A DNA stretch of 64,000 nucleotides from Saprospiraceae bacterium (lineage in GTDB: Bacteria; Bacteroidota; Bacteroidia; Chitinophagales; Saprospiraceae). Below the pieces are notes generated by a model, which did no database searches, was not told where the DNA came from, and saw only the letters and a list, made by a program, of their open reading frames with translations. Numbering within the stretch: position 1 is the first letter of the stretch; every line of letters starts with the position of its first letter. The DNA lies in the NCBI GenBank assembly GCA_016719855.1, contig JADJYH010000015.1, forward strand, positions 77,608-141,607. Direction: 5' to 3'. Below are positions 49,227 through 58,254 of this stretch, one piece after another. Made by a program: the position numbers and the translations under genes.

Positions 49227-50991
49227 ATGTCAAAATCCACCTACCTCCAGTTCCTCCTCCAGTTCCTCGCCTGGCTGCTTTTCTTCCAGCTCACTAGGTT
49301 GGTCTTTGTATCGTGGAATTTCGAGGAGGTAGCCGGCCTGCCCACTGGCGAACTGCTCCGGCTGCCATTTGAAGCACTGTACCTTGATACCGCAACGGCT
49401 TGCTATTTCATGGGCATTCCGGTCTTGCTTTTCGCAGCGGCCATCTTTTCGGAGAAAAGGATTTTCCTGACCATCAACCGCTATTTCACGTCGGGGTTGG
49501 TGGTGGTCGTGAGCATGTTGACCATTGCGGAGTTGCCCATCTACGACGAGTGGCGTACCAAGCTGAACTACCGGGCCATCAGTATGCTGGACACGCCCTC
49601 CGAGGTGGTCAGGACAGCAACGACAGAACAATTGGGGTGGGGCAGTTTGGCCATTGTTTTATTGAGTGCGATGGGTATTTATTTGTTTCGAAAAATGGCA
49701 TTTAAGGATGTGCCGCCAAAACGAAAACCATATTATTGGAGTATATTGTTTACCCTACTTGCGCCCGGCTTGATTGCAATTGGGCTGCGGGGTGGCTTGC
49801 AGCAAATCCCGATTCAAGTGAGCGATGCCTACTATTCGCAGCACAATATCCTAAACCTTGCCGCCACCAATTCCACGTTTAATTTAATCAGCAGTTGTGT
49901 CCATAGTGCAAAGTCCGGCCACCCCTATCACCCCCAATATTGTCTTGGTGGTACTGGAAGGTTGGTCAAGTGATTTGATTAAAAGCTGTGGGGGCTATGA
50001 TGGCGTCACGCCCAATATGGAACGCATGATTTCGCAAGGTTATTTCTTTAATAACTGTTATGCAAGCGGCTATTTATCTGACCAGGGAATGGCTGCCATA
50101 TTTTCCGCATTTCCGGCGCAACCAAAGACTTCCATCATCCAAGAACCCAATAAATATGGGCATTTGCCGTGCATCAATACAGAACTAGAAAAACTCGGTT
50201 ATCATACTTCCTTCTTGTTTGGTGGGCAATTGAGCTACGGCAATATCCGGTCTTATATGTACTTCAACGGCTTCGACCGGATAGTGGAGGGCAAGGATTT
50301 TGACAGTTCCATCCCGCAATGCAAACTTGGGGTAGCCGATGAATATTTATATGCCCGCCAATTGGAGGAGTTGGCAAAGGAACAGGAACCGTTTTTTGCG
50401 GCAATGTTCACGCTGAGTTCCCATTCACCTTATGATATGCCAATGGAGGAGGTGCTACATTGGGGAGATAAAGAAAAGGGGTATATCAACTCGGTTTATT
50501 ATGCCGATAAATGCATCCAAGATTTTATCGAAAAGGCCAAAACTACGTCATGGTACAAAAACACCCTGTTCGTGTTCGTATCTGACCATGGGCACAGGTC
50601 TCCCAAAAACTGGGTGTTTTACCAACCCGAATACCGTAAAATCCCCCTGCTGTTTTATGGCGAGGTCATCAAGCCAGAATATCGTGGCAAAATAGACACC
50701 GTTGTTGCCGCACAAACCGACTTGGCCGCCACGTTGTTGGGGCAATTGGACATTGAGGCTGGCAAGTACACGTACAGCAAAAACCTGCTTAACCCATCCG
50801 CCCAACGCCATGTTTTTTACAGCTTTGACGAGGGGCTGTGTTTCATCAAGCCAACAGGGCAGCTTTGCTGGCATGTGAAAGACCAGCGCATTGATTTTGA
50901 AAAAACAAACACGGAAGCAGGAAAACAGGAATTGTTGCAAGAAGGCAAGGCAATTTTGCAGGTTTTAACGAAGGAATACTTTAGTTTTTGA
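49227..50991 (+). CDS. LTA-synthase/phosphoglycerol-transferase-like membrane sulfatase (one frameshift)
   Basis: About 590 residues. The N-terminal half has four to five hydrophobic helices (LLQFLAWLLFFQLTRLVFV, LLFAAAIFSEKRIFLTINRY). A frame change near 49905-49912 leads into the alkaline-phosphatase-superfamily catalytic domain: NIVLVVLEGWSSDL (metal Glu), GVTPNMERM, YASGYLSDQGMAAIFSAFPA (here the usual Thr nucleophile region reads SDQG), TLSSHSPY, FVFVSDHGHRSP with DHGH metal ligands, then PLLFY. It probably adds phosphoglycerol or phosphoethanolamine-type groups to envelope polymers, or acts as a sulfatase-like hydrolase. Convergent with the TonB receptor. Confidence 0.75.
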
Positions 50992-51052
50992 GGTTGGATT
51001 ATGGCTTTAGCTTCGCAAATGGGTTTGGGGGCGGGCCCGGGGGTGCAAACCT

Positions 51053-51092
51053 AATAGGGTTTGTGCAAACCCCTGTTTGCACAAACCCTATT
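51053..51092. terminator. Perfect 18-bp palindrome between convergent genes
   Basis: AATAGGGTTTGTGCAAAC, 4-nt loop CCCT, then its exact reverse complement. Probably a bidirectional terminator; no long T tract. It shares a core with the element at 57391-57461. Confidence 0.65.
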
Positions 51093-51122
51093 ATAAAATC
51101 CGAACACAGTCATACAAGTCTA

Positions 51123-53557
51123 TCAAAAATAAATCCGGTATATCAAGTTTGGGAAGGCCCCAAATTGTTTCACATAGCCCACCGAGCCTGGCTCCCTTGC
51201 ATCATAAAATTCGGTCAACTTGCTTTGGCTGTTGGTGAGGTTGTCAATATTGAGGTTAAATTCATGGGTAACCTTGGGCTTATTTATCTTATAGCTTACA
51301 AGAAATGCAACTTGCATCATGTCTTCAAGCTTGTTTTTATAAGCATTGGAATAGTCCCAAAACCTTCCTTGCTCAGGTTCAACTGCAACGTTTCCATCTG
51401 CATCCCGCAACAACGGTATGTATTTTCTGCCACCACCATAAAAAACCTTGAGATTCAGCGACAGGCTTTTGTTTTTATTTTTGCCGAGTTTGACAAATTC
51501 CTTTCCGGTTAGGAAATTGATTAAATATTCGCCGTTAAATGCGGTGTTGCGTTCAATGCCATCCAGCGCTTTGTAGGTAGAGCTAAACAAAGAACCATTG
51601 AGCATAAAATAAAAATTATTGTGCAGGAAGCGTTCCAAGGTAAATTCCACACCATAGTTTTTTCCAGTACCCTTATTTACCAAATCAACATACCTAAACT
51701 CAACCCCTTCATTGATGGTCGCATAATAGCTGGTATCCAAATTTTCGACAGGCAAGTCATACAAACCTTGGTAATATAGCTCCACTTTTGCCATCAGGTT
51801 CTTGCTGAACCGCTTTTCATAGCCCAATACAAAATGATGCGCCTTTAGCAAGCCCAAGTCCTTGTTGGGTTCTATGATGATGCCGTCTGCGTTCTCCACT
51901 TTCGCAAAATAATTGTGAACGCTTTCCATGGTGCTGTGCAACCCATAGCCAGCATGAAATGAACTGGTGCTGTTTAGTTTCCAATTCACGGCAATCCTAG
52001 GCTCTATGGTGCTCTTTTTATTGTACAACACGTTCATGTTGTGACCCCCGACACGATGGTAATATCGTCATTGATGCGGTGTTTCCAACTCACAAAGCTC
52101 CTGAAGGTACCGATATTCTCCTTGAAGTCAACCAACGTGGAACGGGTAGCCGAATCGCCTTGTAGCTGGCTTTGTTCGTAATCGTAATCGAAGAGGGCAT
52201 ATTTAATGCCGACCTGGATTTTGTTTTTTGCGTTGATTTTATTGTTGTAAGTGAAAGCAGCCCTATAAATCGTCTTTTTTAAATCGCTTTTAAAATTGAG
52301 CTTTGTGCTTATCACCGAATCACGCTGGATTTCGCCTTCACCATCCATGATTGGGACGGTATTCGATTCAAAGACTTTGTCTGTTGAACCATTGGTTTCC
52401 AAGGAAATAGAGGATTTGATATAGCTGTTGTCAGTGATAGCTATGGTGTGATTTAGGCCAGAATTTAAAAGAAATGCCGATTTGTCATAGTCTTCCTGGA
52501 CGTTCTCCAACATGCCATGATCGCCCGGTGTATTACTAATTTGGGGCTGTATGTCCTCAAAAAAAACGCTGCTGCTCCCCCCCAAGCCAAACAAGGAGAA
52601 TATGCCCGCCTTTTTTGTCGGCAACAAGACTTTGAAAGCACCGTCCTGAAATTTTGGAACCCCGCCAAAGTCGAGGAGGCCTATTTTATCAATCAGCGTA
52701 ACAGTGGAGTACCGGTAATTTGCGAGGTAAGAGCCGCCATAGCCTTTTTTGAACGGCCCTTCCAGCATCAGGTCTGTGCCCAGAATGCCCAAGCCAAATG
52801 AGGATTCGAACTTTTCGTTGTTGCCCGCACGTAAGTTCACGTCATATACGCCGGACAAAACATCGCCATATTCCGCTGAAAATGCGCCCGTATGAAAATC
52901 GGAAGTGGACAATAGGTTGTTGTTGAGGGCAGTGATGCCACCTGAAACGGCATTTTGGTCGGCAAAATGGTTTGGGGTCGTAATTTCTACTCCTTCCAGC
53001 CGCCATTGCATATACTTCGGCGAATTGCCCCGTACAATGATGTCATTATTGCCATCCTGCGAACTGGAAACCCCGGCGAAGGATGACACTATCTTAGAGG
53101 GGTCGTTGAAGCCACCGGCATACTGCTTTGACTCATCCAACGAAATGGAACGGGTGCTGATAAGCGACATTTCGTTCAATGCCTCGCCTTTGTTTTCTCT
53201 CGCACTGACTACCACCTCGTTCATTTGCAAAACCGATTCCTGCATGGACAGGTCAAGCACCACTTCTTTTCCGGTGGTTACCTCTATGCTAGGAATGGTC
53301 TGACCTTCATATCCAAGGTAGGATAATTCCAAGGTGATTTTACCGAGTGCTACATTTTCCAAACGGAATTTGCCGTCCACATCGGTCACAGTACCCACCA
53401 AGGGGTCGGAACCGAATATAATCACTTGTGCACCGATAATGGGCGATTTGCTATCGGTATCCAGTATGGTGCCTCTTATGGTTTGCACCATGTTTTGCCC
53501 GAAAGTCAATGTAGTGTAAAGCATTGTCACCAATGCAATAAAGCCGAATTTTTTCAT
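51123..53557 (-). CDS. TonB-dependent outer-membrane receptor (one frameshift)
   Basis: About 810 residues. A signal peptide, then a CarboxypepD-regulatory-like domain (IRGTILDTDSKSPIIGAQVI, KFRLENVALGKITLELSYLG), then a plug (DPSKIVSSFAGVSSSQDGN, RGNSPKYMQWRLEGVEITTP, AEYGDVLSGVYDVNLRAGN) and a barrel ending GAFPNLIYRIYF. A one-base loss in the C run at 52045-52049 (plus) separates the halves: adding one C gives SGGHNMNVLYNKKST. Substrate unknown; no siderophore genes are nearby. A 72-codon hydrophobic ORF lies 44 bp upstream on the same strand. Confidence 0.88.
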
Positions 53558-53601
53558 GATTGATAATGATTGTTAGGTGATGAAATATTATTTTTTGGTC
53601 A

Positions 53602-53820
53602 TTATTGGGGCAAATAGGTCTTTACACAACTTGGAATTGTAAAATCTCCCAAAGTGCCAGTTATTGTGTCAACTATAAAGTCTAGGATGAATAAAATCAC
53701 TTTTACAACTGCTAACAGAATGTCTGAAACATCATCTAAGCCGCCCAGCGAATAGTCAGGTAGGTTGGGCAAGAATTGTGTCATTAAAAACGCAGCGATT
53801 AAAATTAAAACTGGTCTCAT
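53602..53820 (-). CDS. Small hydrophobic peptide upstream of the TonB receptor
   Basis: 72 residues. An N-terminal hydrophobic stretch (MRPVLILIAAFLMTQFLPNL) that could be a signal peptide, a short polar GGLDDVSD, a second hydrophobic helix (ILLAVVKVILFILDFIVDTI), and a C-terminal tail with one Cys (TIPSCVKTYLPQ). Not recognised as any family. Position, strand and the 44-bp gap suggest translation from the same mRNA as the receptor. It could be a secreted or membrane micropeptide, a receptor accessory, or a chance ORF. Confidence 0.5.
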   Translation of the reverse strand: MRPVLILIAAFLMTQFLPNLPDYSLGGLDDVSDILLAVVKVILFILDFIVDTITGTLGDFTIPSCVKTYLPQ

Positions 53821-53837
53821 TCTGTTTTATTGAGTAA

Positions 53838-54190
53838 TTAAGAAAGTGCAAATGTCATTCTAGCCTCAATTTTGTACAATACTGATTTATCAGTATCCTC
53901 AATGGCTTGGTTGCCTAACTGGTTGAACCTGTTGGTGTTAGCGCAATTTTTGCGCATCTGAATTTTTGGGTTTGCAAAGATTCGTGAATGGATACTTTGG
54001 CCAAATATGGTCTTGAAGCGGAACATCGCCACTTCTGTCTTGCTTCGTGGGTGGGGTAGCCAGGCCGCCTTTTACATGCTGGCCTGCCAACGTTGTCTAT
54101 CGCTTCCAGCACCGCGTTCCTTGGTAGGTCAAGGTCATTTCCGTCCCCGTCCTCAGGTAGGCCGAGCTGTGCAACAACGTCCTTCTTATT
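53838..54190 (-). pseudogene. IS5-family transposase C-terminal remnant
   Basis: Two frames join into a typical IS5-type end: RNAVLEAIDNVGRPA, KRRPGYPTHEARQK, then AMFRFKTIFGQSIHSRIFAN and NRFNQLGNQAIED. The rRY-type MFRFKTIFG block, with the DDE Glu normally just before it, is diagnostic. The 5' catalytic part is absent, and the LuxR gene begins directly next to it. No terminal repeats were found. Decayed element. Confidence 0.6.
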
Positions 54191-54956
54191 CCAAGAGTCC
54201 AAATTTTGAAGCAAACATGACCGCTTCAAAGGAGTTGTTCGCCCCTAATTTTTCCAAAAACCGTTGGCGATGTGTATTTACAGTATGCAAGCTAATGGAT
54301 AGCCTATTGGAAATCTCCTTGCTTAAGAGTCCGTTTTTCACAAGTTTCAAAATTTCCAGTTCTCTATTCGTCAATTCATAAGCTGGTTTTTGGGATGTTT
54401 CAAAAGGGATAGTATTCCCTGTCTTGAAATTTAAGAGTTGACATTTGATGCCGTTAAATTCTTCCTGATTTGGAGAAATATCCACAATTCCGAGCAAGAG
54501 CCATATTTGTCCTGTTTTATCCAATTCAATAAACTGATGTTGTTCTATTAATCGCACATATTTGTTTTGAGCATTGAGCATCCTATACTCGCTTATCATT
54601 TTATGACTTAATTTTTCAACTACTGAGAAATTATCAAATAATTTAAAAATAGAAACACTATTGAGGCTCAGCTTCAATGCGTCATCAGGATGTATTTTAT
54701 CAACAAAGAAAGCTTGACCAAGCTTTTCATAGTCCGATTTGGCATAACCTAATTGCTCACCAAAATTGGATGAATAGAAGACGATTTGTCGTTTGCATAC
54801 ATCAAACAAATTCACTCCTGAATTACCAATATCTGCTATAGTTTGTAATGCAGCTTTATGTTTTTCCAAAATAGAATAATCCAAATTCGATTCCTCGAAT
54901 TTATAGCGTAATAGAAATTTGAAAAATATTTCTTCGATATCGTTTTGTTTTGCCAT
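54186..54956 (-). CDS. LuxR-type transcriptional regulator with PAS-like sensor region
   Basis: About 256 residues from MAKQNDIEEIFF (54956; an earlier in-frame start would add a stretch with no family support). The N-terminal two thirds look like a PAS-type fold (YSSNFGEQLGYAKSDYEKLG, IHPDDALKLSLNSVSIF, ISEYRMLNAQNKYVRLIEQH, LLLGIVDISPNQEEF). The C-terminus is a LuxR/GerE HTH (LTNRELEILKLVKNGLLSKE, ISNRLSISLHTVNTHRQRF). AT-rich relative to the rest of the window. The 3' end runs into the IS5 remnant but the HTH is complete. Possibly regulates the neighbouring oxidoreductase gene. Confidence 0.85.
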   Translation of the reverse strand: MAKQNDIEEIFFKFLLRYKFEESNLDYSILEKHKAALQTIADIGNSGVNLFDVCKRQIVFYSSNFGEQLGYAKSDYEKLGQAFFVDKIHPDDALKLSLNSVSIFKLFDNFSVVEKLSHKMISEYRMLNAQNKYVRLIEQHQFIELDKTGQIWLLLGIVDISPNQEEFNGIKCQLLNFKTGNTIPFETSQKPAYELTNRELEILKLVKNGLLSKEISNRLSISLHTVNTHRQRFLEKLGANNSFEAVMFASKFGLLE

Positions 54957-55052
54957 CAGATTTTGAACATTTTTTTTGTGCAAATCTGCGCCAAATGTAA
55001 AGAATAATTTCATTTGCAAGAAACAAGAATTACGCTGTTGCCGACTTTTTCG

Positions 55053-55961
55053 TTAAAACCGCTCCACGACAATCTCCTTGTTAACCAGGATTCCCGTAGT
55101 CGTCCCCATTGCTACCGCATTGGCAACCGTGCGCATCCGTGTTGTATTGTCACCACAGGCAAAAACCCCGTGAACATTGGTCTTTTGAAAAGGGTCTATC
55201 TTGATGTATCCCTCTTCAGTCAATTCACAACCCAAGGCTTCGGGTATGGTGCATTTTTGTTCAAACGGATTTTGGGCATACAATGCGGTGATGGAAGCTG
55301 TCGTGCCGTCTTTGAAAATAATGTTTTGAAGATACCCATCGCTATGTTCCAATTTTTCGATGGCTGTTTCTGTTATCTTAATGTTGTGTTTATTGAGCTT
55401 TAAAGTTTGCTCGGTTGTCAATGTGGATTTACCGTTGGTAAAGAGTATAAGGTCTTTTGTCCAATTTGAAATAAGCATTGAAAATTCAAAGCCATACTCT
55501 CCGTTGCCCAATATTCCGGTTTTTTCATTTCTAACTTCATATCCATGACAATAAGGACAGTGAAGCACCGAAATGCCCCAACATTCGGTAAAGCCCTCAA
55601 TATTGGGCATTATATCCTTTATGCCGGTTGCAAAAATCAATTTCTCAGCACTAAAAATTTCACCAGATGCCGTCTGAATTTCAAAGCCTTTTTCTGTTTT
55701 CATCCCGTTAGATGCTAAGCCCTGAAAGAACTTTACGGTATCATATTTTTCCACTTGCTGCTTTGCAAGAGTTCCAATTTCTTTGGGCGTTTTTCCGTCT
55801 TGGGTAAGGAAGTTGTGCGAATAGGGCGTCTGTCTATTGCATGGATTTCCGCTATCAATGATTAAAACTTGCCTCAACGACCTACCCAAAGCCATGCCGG
55901 CAGCAAGTCCTGAATAACTCCCTCCAATAATTATTACGTCAAAATAGCTATTATTTGTCAT
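55053..55961 (-). CDS. NAD(P)/FAD-dependent oxidoreductase, thioredoxin-reductase-like with CPYC
   Basis: 302 residues. FAD-binding GGSYSGLAAGMALG (13-26), the redox pair CPYC at 135-138 (LHCPYCHGYE), a second dinucleotide motif GILGNGEYGFEF (149-160), and FACGDNTT near 268 in the FAD-closing motif. The fold and CxxC placement match thioredoxin-reductase-like proteins, but the CPYC differs from the CATC/CAVC of classic TrxB, so a dedicated thioredoxin or small-molecule substrate is possible. The frame is intact. It lies in the same AT-rich block as the LuxR and AraC genes. Confidence 0.85.
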   Translation of the reverse strand: MTNNSYFDVIIIGGSYSGLAAGMALGRSLRQVLIIDSGNPCNRQTPYSHNFLTQDGKTPKEIGTLAKQQVEKYDTVKFFQGLASNGMKTEKGFEIQTASGEIFSAEKLIFATGIKDIMPNIEGFTECWGISVLHCPYCHGYEVRNEKTGILGNGEYGFEFSMLISNWTKDLILFTNGKSTLTTEQTLKLNKHNIKITETAIEKLEHSDGYLQNIIFKDGTTASITALYAQNPFEQKCTIPEALGCELTEEGYIKIDPFQKTNVHGVFACGDNTTRMRTVANAVAMGTTTGILVNKEIVVERF

Positions 55962-56040
55962 TCGATTTCAATTTTTGAATAAATGAACGGGTAGCAGGGG
56001 CTGCCAAGGCAACCCCTGCCTTGTTTACTCCATTAACCTT

Positions 56041-56130
56041 GTATAGCGTAAACAAACTCCTTGGTCATCGCGCCTTCGGCGGCTCGTCGGGGAAAAGGCC
56101 CTTTGGGGCGTTCCGCCCCAAATCCCTGTT
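56041..56130. repeat. GC-rich dispersed repeat, copy A
   Basis: Contains the hairpin TTTGGGGCG-TTCCGCCCCAAA. It is an inverted copy of 63012-63110; about 60 bp align, including GGGGCGGAACGC and CCCCGACGAGCCGCCG. Confidence 0.75.
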
Positions 56131-56150
56131 TTCAAAACAAGCAAGAAGCT

Positions 56151-56384
56151 TTATTTACTGTGTACTTTGTCTATTTTAGGTAAAAACAGCCGGATGATTG
56201 AATCTACAAAAGGTACACCCACAAACACTATCCAAGGAACCAATGAAAGCGTTAGAATGCAGGTTCTTAGGTACAATGGCAGGACGGATAGCGTCTCTCC
56301 AAATAGATAGAGAAACAACGTGATAGATGGGTAAATTACAACCCAAATCTTTAAAGATGCAATTAATTTCATTTTCACTTTCAT
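56151..56384 (-). CDS. Small membrane protein, two helices
   Basis: 78 residues from MKVKMKLIASLKIWVV (56384). Two hydrophobic segments (VVIYPSITLFLYLFG, CILTLSLVPWIVFVGVPFVD) and a basic tail ending KIDKVHSK. It resembles small DUF proteins beside AraC-type regulators; not assigned to a family. The stop is close to the GC-rich repeat. It lies between the AraC gene and the oxidoreductase on the same strand, so it may be a regulated target. Confidence 0.55.
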   Translation of the reverse strand: MKVKMKLIASLKIWVVIYPSITLFLYLFGETLSVLPLYLRTCILTLSLVPWIVFVGVPFVDSIIRLFLPKIDKVHSK

Positions 56385-56479
56385 GCAGATTGATTTAATT
56401 GAATGTTGATTTAATTTCGGCACAAAGATACCCCCATGTGCAACCAGCTGGATAGGATAAAAATGAAGTTGAATAGGAT

Positions 56480-57339
56480 TCATTTGAAAACCTGTCTGAA
56501 AGCCTCCGGTGTATAGCCAGTATGTTTTTTAAAAAACCTGATGAAGTAGGAAATATCTTCGTAACCTAAGTAATCTGCTATTTGGTTTACTTGATTGGAT
56601 GTTGCAAGCAGGTGTCTTTTGGATTCCAGGATAACATATTCATTGATAAGTTCTGAACAGGTCTTGCCTAATGTCGTCTTGGTGATTGCATTAAGCTGAT
56701 AAGGTGATAAGTTCAATATTTCTGCATATTGAGACACTTGCTTGTATCTTGAAATATTGGCCTCTAAAAGTTCTGACAATTCATCAAAGCGCTCCTGCGT
56801 GTATAGCGTGTGTTTGTCAGTAAGGATATCTCCATGCTGTCGGTGCCTTACAAGCTCTATAAATAAAATACCAAGGTTCGCTTTTATGACTTCTTGATAA
56901 CCCTCCTGTTTTTCAGCAAACTCCTGAAAATATACGTCAATACAGCAAATAGCTTTTCAACCCGTTCCGAATCGAGCTGACAAAAGTTTTTATTGGTCAA
57001 CCTGCGCAATAACTGCCTTGAGGCTTTGTCATTCGGATAATAGAAACCTGTATTGAATTGCATCAGGTATCCCGTACTACCTGCTTTAAGGAAGAGCTGA
57101 TGTACCTGACCGGGGCGCAGGAAGTAAAATGAATGGTCACAGACTTCGTAGGATATGAAGTCTATCTCATGATTGCCAGCTCCTTTTTCATTGCTAAAAC
57201 GAAATAATAATCATGCCTGTGAAGTTCATGGACCAAATCTTTTCCAGCAAGTAAATCCTCAACATCCCGTATGCTAAAACTTCCGGAAAGAACAGGCCCT
57301 TAGGGTTGTTTTGATATGCCTTATTGGAATGCTTTTCAT
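56480..57339 (-). CDS. AraC-family transcriptional regulator (three frameshifts)
   Basis: About 285 residues once joined: start MKSIPIRHIKTTL (57339), then GPVLSGSFSIRDVEDLLAG, DLVHELHRHDYYFVLAM (cupin strand), KGAGNHEIDF, FYFLRPGQVHQLFL, an effector-domain helix block (FEKQEG-like region EFAEKQEGYQEVIK), and the intact C-terminal HTH (YKQVSQYAEILNLSPYQLNA, ESKRHLLATSNQVNQIADYL, YFIRFFKKHTGYTPEAFRQ). Frame breaks near 57300, 57185 and 56930 are single bases in short runs. Probably functional, with consensus errors. The small membrane protein and oxidoreductase lie downstream on the same strand. Confidence 0.8.
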
Positions 57340-57390
57340 TTTAACTTATTAGTTGCTATCGTTTTTACAGACTTATAGTTCGCTCTAATT

Positions 57391-57461
57391 GGTTTTGTGC
57401 ATTTGCTCGACGAAGATTTCCGGAATCTTAAAGATTTCGGAAATCTGGTTTGCACAAAACC
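57391..57461. repeat. Nested palindrome
   Basis: Outer arms GGTTTTGTGC (57391-57400) and GCACAAAACC (57452-57461); inner hairpin AGATTTCCGGAATCTT / AAGATTTCGGAAATCT. It shares GTTTGCACAAA-CCTATT with 51053-51092. Confidence 0.7.
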
Positions 57462-58254
57462 TATTCGCACACAGTATAAGTTCATTTTTAAATACCCTGT
57501 TACCCTTTTTAGGGGTTGCCCAAGCAAATTTAATCAAGTATCCCAAACGCCAGCATCATTTCCAAAAAGAATAAACGATTACCCACTATTTGATTTCAAA
57601 ACCCTCCCCAACTGGTTCCGGTATCCAGCTGGTCTATGCAAATGCGAGGCAAATAGTCCAAACAAAAAAGGGTCGGCAAATATGCAAGGCCCATATAATT
57701 TCCTGAATAAACAATTTATACTAACGGCTCCAACTCCACGTCCAGCCGATTGATGCGCCCTTTGAACAGCCGCTGTTGGATCACTTCTAATGACTAAAAT
57801 CGTAAACAGCTTATTTTTCAATGATTTACAAATTCAGTCATTTCTCGCACGACGGCAAGTTTGCAGTCCTTTACTTGCTGGAACTTCAGCTTTTTTTCGT
57901 AAAGACGTAGGTGGCTGCTTGATTGGGATAGTGGAAGACTTGCGCCAAAGGGTTTTGTCAAAGTCTTTTCGAATGATGGCCTCCTAAGACACCATGAAAA
58001 GTGGGGATGTTGCAATTGCGCCAATCTTTCCATTTTGTTCCAACAAAACGAGCAAGGAATTTTGTTAAAAAGGCTGTCCCATGGGGTGTTTGAGAAATAA
58101 TATCACTATGTTTCGCCAATTTCCCATCCTTTGGGTCACAAAAGCGCACTGGTTCGTGGCTTGTTAAGGTTGGTAAATCAGTCAGCAGTCCATTAAGCCG
58201 GATGCTTGTACTGAGTACGAAGAATAATAAACTTACCATCAAAACAATTCATGT
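57462..58254. other. Region without a confident gene
   Basis: About 790 bp. On the minus strand some stretches look like worn coding sequence: a possible signal-peptide start near 58242 (MMVSLLFFVLSTSIRLNG) and a C-terminus-like EVIQQRLFKGRINRLDVELE ending at 57716. I cannot join them or name a family. Probably a decayed gene; it also holds the promoter for the next adhesin. Confidence 0.35.
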
